Positions 55,774 through 64,000 of a stretch of DNA of 64,000 bases are shown here, in pieces. Source of the DNA: Virgibacillus litoralis. Lineage in GTDB: Bacteria > Bacillota > Bacilli > Bacillales > Amphibacillaceae. The position numbers and the translations under genes were made by a program. The stretch spans positions 1-64,000 of the forward strand of contig NZ_JAGGKK010000019.1 in the NCBI RefSeq assembly GCF_017873675.1, given 5' to 3'. The notes under the pieces were generated by a model, which was not told where the DNA came from, did not search any database, and worked only from the letters and a program-made list of their open reading frames with translations. How positions within the stretch are numbered: the stretch's first letter is position 1; each line of letters starts with the position of its first letter.

Positions 55774-56005
55774 GTTGATCTTCCTCCTTCTTGTCTTTGA
55801 TTCTGTCTCTTATAACTCCGATGAGAATTGCCAGAACACCTGTCATTCCAATCACAATAGAACTAATCAAAAAGATAGTATTATACCAAATGTTAATCGC
55901 AAAAAAATCAACAGTATAAGATAACAAAAATGTTAAAATGGAAATCCCAACAAGAACAACACCACAGCGAAATAAGATAACACCAAGACGAACTATAACC
56001 TTCAC
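55754..56005 (-). CDS. Small two-span membrane protein
   Basis: The 83-residue product has two hydrophobic helices (about residues 6-28 and 41-64) and a charged tail (RDRIKDKKEEDQHD). It starts with GTG; the ribosome site is weak, so the start is uncertain. It overlaps the YbjQ-like gene by 20 bases, so the two are likely an operon. Not recognised. Confidence 0.6.
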   Translation of the reverse strand: MKVIVRLGVILFRCGVVLVGISILTFLLSYTVDFFAINIWYNTIFLISSIVIGMTGVLAILIGVIRDRIKDKKEEDQHDVSKY

Positions 56006-56113
56006 CCGCCAATCGCAACGTTCTTACTAAAGTAATACGATTATAACTGCAAAAGGTTCCAAAAAATCAGACGTTTGGATTACAGTTTCTCAAATGACGT
56101 GCACCATTAGAAA

Positions 56114-56141
56114 AAGCCGGAGGAAAACCCCCGGCTTTTAA
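56114..56141 (-). terminator. Terminator of the acidic repeat-protein gene
   Basis: AAAAGCCGG pairs with CCGGCTTTT around a 10-nt loop; on the minus strand a T run follows, 11 bases after the stop. Confidence 0.8.
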
Positions 56142-56151
56142 TAATAATTAT

Positions 56152-57207
56152 TTATTTTGCTTCCATTTCTAATTCAGCAGATTCTTCCACAGATGTTTCT
56201 ACCGTCTCTTCTGTGTTTTCCTCTTCAGTTGTTTCTTCATCTGTTTCTTCGTCACTCGCTTCTACTGCAAGTACTGCTGAGTTTTCTGAAGCATTCGCTT
56301 TTGCTACATCACTAGCGTTTGCTGAAGCTTGTGCGTTGATTTTGTTTTCTTGAGATTTATTTACTTCCTCTTCTTCTGTTCCTTCTTCAGCTTCTTCCGT
56401 ATTCTCTTCCTCTGTTGTTTCCTCTTCTGTTGCTTCTTCTTCTGTTACTGATTCTTCTGTTTCCTCTGTTCCTTCCTCAGCTTCTTCCGTGTTCTCTTCC
56501 TCTGTTGTTTCCTCTTCTGTTGCTTCTTCATCAGTTACTGATTCTTCGGTTTCTTCTGTTCCTTCTTCAGCTTCTTCCGTGTTCTCTTCCTCTGTTGTTT
56601 CCTCTTCTGTTGTTTCTTCATCAGTTACTGATTCTTCGGTTTCTTCTGTTCCTTCTTCAGCATCTTCTGTGCTCTCTTCCTCTGTTGCTTCTTCTTCAGC
56701 CTCTACAGCTAGTACTGCTGAGTTTTCTGATGCATGCGCTTTAGCTACATCACTTGCATTTTCTGCAGCTTGTGAGTTTACTTTATTTTCTTGAGATTTA
56801 TTTACTTCCTCTTCTTCTGTTCCTTCTTCAGTTTCTTCTGTGTTTTCTTCCTCAGTTGTTTCCTCTTCCGTTGCTTCTTCCTCTGTTACTGATTCTTCAG
56901 TTTCTTCTGTTGTTCCCTCTTCTGTTGCCTCACCATCTGCTTCAGCTGTCACTTCGACATTAGCCTCTTCTTCTGTAGATTCAGCTACAATAGATGACTG
57001 TGATGATGCATTAGCTTTTGCTGTTTCACTGGCATTTGCGCTTCCTTGAGATTTAGCTTTTTTCTCAGCTTTTACTTCTTGTTTCTTTTCAACAGGTACT
57101 TCTTTTTTTGCATTAGAAGAAGCTGCATCTGCTGATTGAACACCTGCAAATACTCCTAATGTCATAACTCCTGCTAATACTAGAGATTTCATCCGTACGT
57201 TTTTCAT
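56152..57207 (-). CDS. Secreted, highly acidic Glu/Thr-rich repeat protein
   Basis: The 351-residue product has a signal peptide (SLVLAGVMTLGVFAGVQSADAA) and then a low-complexity Glu/Thr region of 30-residue repeats (EETEESVTDEEATEEETTEE pattern). Two longer modules (NKSQENKxNxQA, NASDVAKAxASENSAVLAVEA) bracket the repeats, and a third degenerate copy follows the signal. The family is not one I recognise. No cell-wall anchor is seen. The net charge is extremely negative, which may suit a halophile's outer surface. Confidence 0.75.
   Translation of the reverse strand: MKNVRMKSLVLAGVMTLGVFAGVQSADAASSNAKKEVPVEKKQEVKAEKKAKSQGSANASETAKANASSQSSIVAESTEEEANVEVTAEADGEATEEGTTEETEESVTEEEATEEETTEEENTEETEEGTEEEEVNKSQENKVNSQAAENASDVAKAHASENSAVLAVEAEEEATEEESTEDAEEGTEETEESVTDEETTEEETTEEENTEEAEEGTEETEESVTDEEATEEETTEEENTEEAEEGTEETEESVTEEEATEEETTEEENTEEAEEGTEEEEVNKSQENKINAQASANASDVAKANASENSAVLAVEASDEETDEETTEEENTEETVETSVEESAELEMEAK
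56444..56713 (-). repeat. 90-bp tandem repeats in the acidic protein gene
   Basis: Three copies of a 90-bp unit begin near 56444, 56534 and 56624 on the plus strand (GTTACTGATTCTTC landmark), encoding the 30-residue protein repeats. The third copy is incomplete. Copy-number change by slippage or recombination is likely. Confidence 0.85.
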
Positions 57208-57258
57208 AATTTAATCGCTCCTTAATTAATTTTTTATATATTTATCACTCTTAAAAAA

Positions 57259-58197
57259 TTAAGAAGCAATCTTTGGCGGTTCTGCTGGCGGTGCATTCAC
57301 CCACTGATCCCGAAGAACTTCGGATCTCTTGCCGATTACTTGCGACTTAGAAAAGAACATGAGGGGATTTGGCAAATCTCCTTTTACCACTGAAGAAAAA
57401 CTGGTTTGTCCACCAAAATCACCACCACTCGTTGATGCTGATGACGGTAATGAACCAGGTTTAATCATCAGTTCCTGACGTTCTGAATCTTCGTTAGGTA
57501 TTGGAATGGATTTTGACTTTCCGCTTTGTTCTTTTTCATCAGGACTCATATCATCCTTAGATGTACTTTGTTTATTAATGGTTTGAGATGCTTTATCTCC
57601 TGAATCGGTTACTGAAGTTCGGGGCACTTCATTAACGCGCATTGGATCTTCTTTGTTTTCAGAGCTGTCATTCGTTTGAGTAGTTTGCTCTTCATCATTC
57701 TTCGAGCTTTTCTCTACCGTACTTTTTGACCTCCCTTTTTTTCCATGCAGTTTATCTTTATCCTGTTTCTTTACTTTTTCCTTTTTTGATGCCACTTCTC
57801 GCTCAAGCTTCTCTGTTTGTTCAGTAGCTTGGTCATTTGCCTGAGGTGGCAGGGTTTTTGAATCCTTATCCTTCAATTGAGGTTCCGCGTGGTCGGAAGC
57901 TTTATCCGACGGTTTCTCTGTAACTGTCGTCCCTTTAGAAACTTGCTTATCATGATTCGAAGACTCTTCAGGAATATCAGAAGATCCCTGCCCCTTCTTA
58001 GTAGCCTCTTTGGCAGCTTGAGAAGTTTGTTTACCTTTTTTCGAAACATCTTCCGCTACAGGACTCGACGATTCTTTATCATTAGCCTGTGACGCTGCCT
58101 TTTCAGGAGGATTACCATTATTCGCTAAAGTATCGGCTGGGAGTAGAAATACCGCCAGTACCATTATGCAACAATATACTAATGGTCTTATGCGCAT
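57259..58197 (-). CDS. Secreted Lys/Ser/Asp-rich low-complexity protein
   Basis: The 312-residue product has a signal peptide (PLVYCCIMVLAVFLLPADTLA) and a hydrophilic, mixed-charge, presumably disordered region rich in Lys, Ser and Asp, including a basic stretch (KLEREVASKKEKVKKQDKDK). The last 50 residues are more ordered (FSSVVKGDLPNPLMFFSKS). It precedes the acidic repeat gene in the same direction. I do not recognise it; a matrix or surface role is speculative. A GGAGGTGAATG site precedes the ATG. Confidence 0.7.
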   Translation of the reverse strand: MRIRPLVYCCIMVLAVFLLPADTLANNGNPPEKAASQANDKESSSPVAEDVSKKGKQTSQAAKEATKKGQGSSDIPEESSNHDKQVSKGTTVTEKPSDKASDHAEPQLKDKDSKTLPPQANDQATEQTEKLEREVASKKEKVKKQDKDKLHGKKGRSKSTVEKSSKNDEEQTTQTNDSSENKEDPMRVNEVPRTSVTDSGDKASQTINKQSTSKDDMSPDEKEQSGKSKSIPIPNEDSERQELMIKPGSLPSSASTSGGDFGGQTSFSSVVKGDLPNPLMFFSKSQVIGKRSEVLRDQWVNAPPAEPPKIAS

Positions 58198-58352
58198 ACA
58201 TTCACCTCCTCCCCACTTTCTACATATTTCTTATTTTTCTATCATTTTCTGTCCGTCTTATTAAAATCCAACAACTTTCGATATCTTGCTTTTCCATTCA
58301 AAATAAGCTGTTTTGTAACGAATATGAGTTATAATAATGGTGGAGGTGGATA

Positions 58353-58943
58353 GTGATGGTTACAGCTAAAAACTCAGTATTAACAACTGAGCAGTGGAAA
58401 GCTATTCGTGAAAATGACGAGAATTTTGATGATCAATTTTTCTATGCTGTCAGAACGACGAAAATCTTTTGCAGACCTTCCTGCAAATCTCGTGTTCCGA
58501 ATTTTGATAATGTAACGATTTTCTATAATGCTGATGAAGCATTGGCAGCGGGATTTAGACCGTGTAAAAGGTGTGAATCAGCGGGATACCGGCTGCCGGA
58601 TGAGGAATGGGTCCTTCAGGCAGAGGCATTTATAAGAGAACATTTTATTGAACACTTAACATTGAATAGTATTGCAGAAGGATGCCATGGCAGTCCTTAT
58701 CATTTACATCGCGTATTCAAGCGGATAAATGGTATTACGCCAATAGAATTTATGCAAACAATTCGGATGGAAAAAGCAATATCTTATCTCAGAAAGACGG
58801 ATAAACCGATTCATGAAATTTGCACGTTAATAGGAGTTCCTAATGCTGCACATTTTGCAACATTGTTTAAAAAACGAACTGGACAGACACCACGAGAATT
58901 CCGAAAAAGTGACGAAAATGAGGTGTTACGTCATGAAATATAA
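58353..58943 (+). CDS. adaA: AdaA methylphosphotriester repair/transcription activator
   Basis: The 196-residue product has the Ada zinc domain with Cys40, Cys44, Cys71 and Cys74 (IFCRPSCKSR; FRPCKRCESAG), then an AraC-type HTH (about residues 95-190; SIAEGCHGSPYHLHRVFK). Cys40 would accept methyl groups from methylphosphotriesters and so activate the protein. B. subtilis has the same AdaA-AdaB split. Start is GTG 58353 or ATG 58356 after GGAGGTG. TATAAT at 58330-58335 is the promoter. Confidence 0.92.
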   Translation: MMVTAKNSVLTTEQWKAIRENDENFDDQFFYAVRTTKIFCRPSCKSRVPNFDNVTIFYNADEALAAGFRPCKRCESAGYRLPDEEWVLQAEAFIREHFIEHLTLNSIAEGCHGSPYHLHRVFKRINGITPIEFMQTIRMEKAISYLRKTDKPIHEICTLIGVPNAAHFATLFKKRTGQTPREFRKSDENEVLRHEI

Positions 58944-59448
58944 TGAAGAAAATGTGGTATATTATGGCCATATTAAATCTGATGGCTGGTCCATTTATCT
59001 TGCGGTTACCGATACTGGCCTTTGTTTTATCGGTTCGCATAATGGGGGATTTAGTGAAATGAAGAGCTGGTTTAATACTAAACGGCCAAAAGCTCATTTA
59101 GTAGAAGAATGGAATGAAGTTTCCATATATGCTGAACAATTAGTAGACTATTTAAACGGTAAACGGAAAAATATTGATTTACCCATAGATTTAGTTGGCA
59201 CAGAGTTTCAAGAGTCAGTATGGGCTGAATTACAAAACATACCATATGGTGATACAAAATCATACACAGATATATCAGAAGCTATCGGCAAACCCGATGC
59301 AATACGGGCAGTAGGGGCAGCAGTCGGAGCGAATCCTATATTAATTGTTGTACCTTGTCACCGGGTGATTAGTAAAAGCGGGAAACTGACTGGCTATCGT
59401 GGCGGCATTCCAATGAAGCATAAATTACTTAGGCTGGAAAGTAGCTGA
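58933..59448 (+). CDS. adaB: O6-methylguanine-DNA methyltransferase AdaB
   Basis: The 171-residue product has the acceptor Cys142 in VVPCHRVIS. The ATG at 58933 follows GAGGTG and overlaps the last codons of adaA, so the two are coupled. The frame extending further upstream is within adaA and lacks a ribosome site. It directly reverses O6-alkylguanine. Confidence 0.92.
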   Translation: MKYNEENVVYYGHIKSDGWSIYLAVTDTGLCFIGSHNGGFSEMKSWFNTKRPKAHLVEEWNEVSIYAEQLVDYLNGKRKNIDLPIDLVGTEFQESVWAELQNIPYGDTKSYTDISEAIGKPDAIRAVGAAVGANPILIVVPCHRVISKSGKLTGYRGGIPMKHKLLRLESS

Positions 59449-60098
59449 TGGCACGAAATTATCAATTAATCTATGACAAATTGTTAAACTATTATGGCCC
59501 ACAAAACTGGTGGCCAGCCGATACGCCCTTTGAAATGATGATCGGCTCAATTCTTGTACAAAATACAGGCTGGCGTAATGTGGAAAAAGCACTGGAAAAG
59601 GTAAGGCCTTTTTTGAGCCCGAAGCGTATGGAAAAGTTAACAACCGAAGAGCTGGCTCAGTTAATTCGGTCGAGTGGCTTTTTTAATATCAAGTCAAAAC
59701 GAATCAAGGCTTTTCTGGAATGGTATAAATCCTATAACTACGATATTGACGCGGTCAAAAAAACAGACAAGCATCAGCTAAGAAACGAACTGCTCAGCAT
59801 TAATGGTATTGGTCGTGAAACAGCTGATGTCATGCTGCTATATGCTTTTGATAAACCAGTGTTTGTTGTTGATGCATATGCCAGAAGAATCTTTTACCGG
59901 CTCGGATTTGATATGCCAAAATCCTATGATACATTTCGAAAACAGGTGGAAGAAGTGGTTCCACAGGACCTGGGGTTATTTAATGAATTTCATGCTGTGC
60001 TGGTCGAGCATGCAAAGGTTCATTGTAAGTCTGTACCGATATGTGAAGGTTGTCCATTGTTTGACGTTTGTGACAGAAGACTGGATAGTAATGATTAG
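59448..60098 (+). CDS. HhH-GPD DNA glycosylase, endonuclease III-like
   Basis: The 216-residue product has a helix-hairpin-helix (LLSINGIGRETADVML), catalytic Asp142 (FVVDAYARR) and a four-cysteine loop at 193, 199, 202 and 208 for an iron-sulphur cluster. The Lys of endonuclease III that forms the lyase intermediate is replaced by Glu124, so it may be a pure glycosylase. Its start codon overlaps the adaB stop (TGATG), placing it in the alkylation-repair operon. I infer activity on alkylated or mismatched bases. Confidence 0.87.
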   Translation: MARNYQLIYDKLLNYYGPQNWWPADTPFEMMIGSILVQNTGWRNVEKALEKVRPFLSPKRMEKLTTEELAQLIRSSGFFNIKSKRIKAFLEWYKSYNYDIDAVKKTDKHQLRNELLSINGIGRETADVMLLYAFDKPVFVVDAYARRIFYRLGFDMPKSYDTFRKQVEEVVPQDLGLFNEFHAVLVEHAKVHCKSVPICEGCPLFDVCDRRLDSND

Positions 60099-60113
60099 AA
60101 TGGAGGAAATCAG

Positions 60114-61337
60114 ATGAAGTCGCACCATACGAACCGGCGTGCTGTTCGCCGTTTTCTGCTTGATAAGCAGCACCTCCTTTCACAGAAGGAGAATCCCGCT
60201 ACAGAAGAGACATTGCAGATAATTCGGCAGCTTGAATGTGTACAGCTTGATGCAATTGCCTCCGTTGCCCGTAACCAGCATCTTGTTTTAGCCGCTCGAG
60301 CTCCCGGGTATCAACCCGAAATATTAAATGATTTATTAGCACAAGGTCATTTATTCGAGTATTGGGCAAATGCCGCATGTACGATCCCAATGGAAGACTA
60401 TCCAAAATTTGAGGCGACCCGACTTCGCTTCCAAAGTCAGTCAAAAGAAGAACTGGATAAACTAGGATCTGTTGTGGATGATGTGCTCGATAAGCTGCAG
60501 CTAGAGGGCCCGCTTCCTTCACGAGCTTTCAAGGCTGAGAACCGTGTTCACGGTGCATGGGACAACAAATCCCCCAAGACCAAGGAGACCTCCCATGCCT
60601 TGAATCAGCTCCTTGATGCAGGAATAATCCGTGTTGTCAGAAGAGTTGGAAGTGAACGGTTTTTCGATCTAACGGAACGTACGATACCGAAGAACTTGTT
60701 ACAGGAAGCTGACAAAATGGATAGCGTTGAATCGAATGAAGCCCTTTTGGAGAAATATATACGGGCCTACCGCGTCTTTGATGCGGGTGATCCCCGTCTG
60801 GGCTGGCAAAAAATGAGTGCAGCACAACGTCGAGAAGCGATTACAAAGCGAGTGGAAAATGGAGCAATTATTCCATTAGAAATGGATGATGTTCACCGGC
60901 AATATTATATTCTAGCTGAAGACCTGGACGCATTAAAAAAACACGAACAATTCACACCTAAGGGGAAATCTTCCACGGAGAATGTGCCAATCCGATTTCT
61001 TCCGCCACTGGATAACCTGCTCTGGCGCAGGGAGCGATTGGCAGATCTTTTTGACTTCTCCTATAAATGGGAAGTATATACACCAAAAACCAAACGAACG
61101 TATGGATATTATGCCATGCCAATCCTTGCCGGAGACCGTTTAATTGGTCGAATTGACCCAGGCCTGGACAGGGAAAATCAACACTTGAATGTTCGTCTGC
61201 TACAAATAGAGCATAATGTGAACATGACGCCACAACTGCGTAATAATTTAAGGGAAGCAATAGAGAGCTTTGCCGCCTTTCACCAGGCTCAAACTATTAC
61301 TATCGAACGGGCAATGCAGGATGTACAGATTTTTTAA
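60114..61337 (+). CDS. YcaQ/AlkX-like winged-helix DNA glycosylase
   Basis: The 407-residue product matches the YcaQ family (three winged helices; FEYWANAACTIPMEDYP; RIDPGLDRENQHL). The catalytic Q-phi-D motif is present (VQLDAI; Gln44, Asp46), as in E. coli YcaQ/AlkX, which unhooks interstrand crosslinks made by nitrogen mustards; AlkZ has QxQ instead. It lies 15 bases after the HhH-GPD gene with a GGAGG site. This makes it the fourth gene of the alkylation-repair unit. Confidence 0.87.
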   Translation: MKSHHTNRRAVRRFLLDKQHLLSQKENPATEETLQIIRQLECVQLDAIASVARNQHLVLAARAPGYQPEILNDLLAQGHLFEYWANAACTIPMEDYPKFEATRLRFQSQSKEELDKLGSVVDDVLDKLQLEGPLPSRAFKAENRVHGAWDNKSPKTKETSHALNQLLDAGIIRVVRRVGSERFFDLTERTIPKNLLQEADKMDSVESNEALLEKYIRAYRVFDAGDPRLGWQKMSAAQRREAITKRVENGAIIPLEMDDVHRQYYILAEDLDALKKHEQFTPKGKSSTENVPIRFLPPLDNLLWRRERLADLFDFSYKWEVYTPKTKRTYGYYAMPILAGDRLIGRIDPGLDRENQHLNVRLLQIEHNVNMTPQLRNNLREAIESFAAFHQAQTITIERAMQDVQIF

Positions 61338-61428
61338 TAGTAATGTTTTATACATAACCAGTAAAAACATACAAGGCACCCACTCTTTCGCTGGGTGTCT
61401 GGTGATTATCTAAAGGGATGTGAATAAG

Positions 61429-62565
61429 ATGAAAATCGTAATTGCTCCGGATTCTTTCAAGGAAAGTATGTCAGCACTAACTGCTGCCAATGCGATTGAA
61501 AATGGTTTTAAAAAAATTATTCCTGAAGCAACATATGTGAAAGTCCCCATGGCTGACGGGGGTGAGGGAACCGTTCAATCGCTCGTGGATACAACAAACG
61601 GGAAAATAATCAGTAAAACAGTAACAGGTCCAGCAGGCTACCCTGTTGAAGCATTTTATGGGCTTACGGGTGATGGAGAAACAGCCGTGATTGAGATGGC
61701 TGCTGCTTCTGGTCTTCACCTCGTACAATATGAAAACAGAAATCCTTTAACCGCAACGACAAAAGGTACAGGAGAACTAATTCTCGCTGCACTTAACCAT
61801 GGTGTAAAACATTTAATTATCGGACTGGGCGGAAGTGCAACGAATGATGGCGGAGCAGGAATGGCTCAAGCGCTAGGTGTCAGTATACTTGACTCAAACG
61901 GACTACCGATAGATTTTGGTGGCGGTGAATTAAATAATATTCATTCAATCGATACCACAAACCTTGACCCAAGATTACAGCAGGTACAAGTTGATGTTGC
62001 TTGTGACGTGGATAACCCTCTGACTGGCGAGCATGGTGCGTCTGCTGTATTCGGCCAGCAAAAAGGTGCAACTGAAGAGATGATTGCGACGTTAGATCAA
62101 AATCTCACCCATTACGCACAAATTCTACAACGTGATTTAGATAAAGACGTTGAGGCAATTCCAGGGTCAGGTGCAGCTGGAGGCCTTGGTGCAGGTCTAC
62201 TAGCCTTTTTAGAAGCCGACCTAAAACGAGGAATTGATATTGTCATCGATGCAGTCGATTTAGAAGAACACATGGAACATGCCACACTAGTCATCACCGG
62301 TGAAGGTAAAATAGACAGACAGACAATTTACGGAAAGACTCCAATCGGCGTTGCTAAAATTGCTAAAAAGCAACACATTCCTGTCATCGGTTTAGCAGGT
62401 TCACTTGGCGAAGATTATCACATTGTTCATGACCACGGGATTGATGCACTCTACTCAATTGTACCAAGTGTGGTTCCATTAGAGACAGCACTTGCCAATG
62501 CAGAGCAGTATACAGAACAACTAGCCGAGAATATCGCCAGGACGATTAAGGTACTGGGATTATAA
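61429..62565 (+). CDS. glxK: Glycerate kinase (GlxK/GarK type)
   Basis: The 378-residue product has the type 2 glycerate kinase signature (VIAPDSFKESMSALTAANAI; DGGEGTVQSLV; GLGGSATNDGGAGMAQALG). It phosphorylates glycerate at position 2. I chose the ATG at 61429 after AAGGGA; an in-frame GTG sits too close to that site. A hairpin (GGCACCCA/TGGGTGTC) precedes it from the end of the repair operon. Confidence 0.9.
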   Translation: MKIVIAPDSFKESMSALTAANAIENGFKKIIPEATYVKVPMADGGEGTVQSLVDTTNGKIISKTVTGPAGYPVEAFYGLTGDGETAVIEMAAASGLHLVQYENRNPLTATTKGTGELILAALNHGVKHLIIGLGGSATNDGGAGMAQALGVSILDSNGLPIDFGGGELNNIHSIDTTNLDPRLQQVQVDVACDVDNPLTGEHGASAVFGQQKGATEEMIATLDQNLTHYAQILQRDLDKDVEAIPGSGAAGGLGAGLLAFLEADLKRGIDIVIDAVDLEEHMEHATLVITGEGKIDRQTIYGKTPIGVAKIAKKQHIPVIGLAGSLGEDYHIVHDHGIDALYSIVPSVVPLETALANAEQYTEQLAENIARTIKVLGL

Positions 62566-62691
62566 TATTTGGCATGGTGTCATGACTAGTGAAGCTAGGA
62601 CGGTATACTTATCGACCGCAAGAGGGCCTTTTTGTAGAAGAAAAAGCCGTTCCGTTTATGATAGAACCTAAATGAAATGATAATTATATAA

Positions 62692-63456
<765 letters not shown>

Positions 63457-63488
63457 GAGTACTGATACCACAGTAGAACGCTTTCTGT

Positions 63489-63509
63489 AATAAGGAAAAG
63501 CTCCTTATT
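63489..63509 (+). terminator. Weak hairpin after map
   Basis: AATAAGGA pairs with TCCTTATT around a 5-nt loop, 33 bases after the map stop; no long T run follows. Confidence 0.45.
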
Positions 63510-63532
63510 GGCGTATGAATTTAAGAAATGGT

Positions 63533-63561
63533 TTGACGTTCAGATATGGAATTGATATTCT
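63533..63561 (+). promoter_or_regulatory. Promoter of the terminal TetR gene
   Basis: TTGACG (63533-63538) and TATTCT (63556-63561) are 17 bases apart, well placed ahead of the ATG at 63608. Confidence 0.6.
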
Positions 63562-63607
63562 ATAGGTATAAAGGTCATTCTATCTAAATTAAGGAGAACT
63601 GCATGAC

Positions 63608-64000
63608 ATGAGTCGATCTATAAAAAAAGAGACATTGCTTAAAGTGGCTGAACAGTTATTTTATGAGCATGGATTTCGTGGGGTAGGATTAAAGCAAATC
63701 ATAAGTGAAGCAAATGTTGCTACAATGACGCTCTATAATCATTTTCCTTCCAAGGATAATTTGGTCGAAGAAGTACTGAAGCAGCGGGAGGAACGCTATT
63801 GGTCTTATTTGGATTCACATGTGGAACTGGATTCAGATTCCCCTTTCATCCTTGCTGTTGAAGCTCACGGCCGTTGGTTAAAAGAACAATCCTACAAAGG
63901 GGATATGTTTTTAAGAGCGATAGAAGATTATTCGGGAACTGATAATGAGATTGAAAACATTGCAAGAGGTCATAAAGCAAAATTACTTAAATATTTTCAA
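63608..64000 (+). CDS. TetR-family regulator, truncated by the window end
   Basis: The first 131 residues are visible. A TetR HTH (LLKVAEQLFYEHGFRGVGLKQIISEANVATMTLYNHFPSKDNLV) covers residues 10-53 and a helical ligand domain begins. An AAGGAG site lies upstream of the ATG. The stop is outside the window. Target genes cannot be seen. Confidence 0.85.
   Translation, partial: MSRSIKKETLLKVAEQLFYEHGFRGVGLKQIISEANVATMTLYNHFPSKDNLVEEVLKQREERYWSYLDSHVELDSDSPFILAVEAHGRWLKEQSYKGDMFLRAIEDYSGTDNEIENIARGHKAKLLKYFQ

Noticed and set aside
56415-57049. Plus-strand Ser/Val- and Leu-rich frames opposite the acidic repeat protein
   Set aside because: They are complements of repetitive Glu/Thr codons; such frames arise automatically opposite low-complexity coding sequence and have no ribosome sites.

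Overview
The window is a low-GC chromosomal segment from a spore-forming Bacillaceae. The repertoire (YqxD, YtxJ, SleL-like cortex hydrolase, RsbR-type stressosome protein, CvfC/YpgR, MhqR/MhqD, AdaA/AdaB, YtrA-type GntR regulator) is Bacillus-like. A BCCT osmolyte carrier, a UPF0182 protein with an acidic tail, very acidic secreted proteins and many dispersed intergenic repeats suggest a moderately halotolerant genus such as Oceanobacillus or Virgibacillus. That placement is inference. I see no rRNA, tRNA, prophage, insertion sequence or CRISPR array. Several genes start with TTG behind a strong ribosome binding site, and I corrected their starts accordingly.

Layout. 0-9 kb: a YisP-like squalene/phytoene synthase homologue, a BCCT transporter, an RsbR paralogue, a GntR-ABC operon and a PadR-HAAS pair. 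9-20 kb: YqxD, an acetyltransferase, two VOC proteins, SleL, a CYP152 P450, a frame-disrupted TetR gene beside an MMPL exporter, CvfC and a HAD phosphatase. 20-32 kb: a second cis-prenyltransferase with a DUF4173-like membrane protein, another PadR-HAAS pair, mhqR-mhqD, catE, MscS, EcsC and a YdjM-like protein. 32-45 kb: a TetR-controlled ABC exporter with a double operator, an AEC carrier, a Crp/Fnr regulator next to a metal-binding-domain gene with an FNR-type site, a catalase, an aldo/keto reductase and several transporters. 45-58 kb: UPF0182, YtxJ, RluA-YjbQ, a secreted CpdB-like nucleotidase, an MhqO-like dioxygenase and two repetitive secreted proteins. 58-64 kb: a compact alkylation-repair cluster (adaA, adaB, an HhH-GPD glycosylase, a YcaQ/AlkX-like glycosylase), glycerate kinase, methionine aminopeptidase and a truncated TetR gene.

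Functional themes. Quinone and electrophile defence is spread over three loci: mhqR-mhqD, catE and an mhqO-like gene. An 18-bp operator-like sequence is shared by the mhqR and mhqO-like promoters, 29 kb apart. Alkylation repair is concentrated in one transcription unit. Redox and stress functions (catalase, YtxJ, RsbR, Crp/Fnr) recur.

The least explained material is intergenic. Family A has a 32-bp core with palindromic arms (three sites). Family B/C is a two-hairpin element that often sits at gene 3' ends and supplies the stop codon of two genes. Family D is a modular structured element of roughly 200-380 bp whose hairpins show compensatory base changes between copies. Family E is a hairpin element with 15-bp perfect termini. 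These, the repair cluster and the shared operator are the strongest leads.
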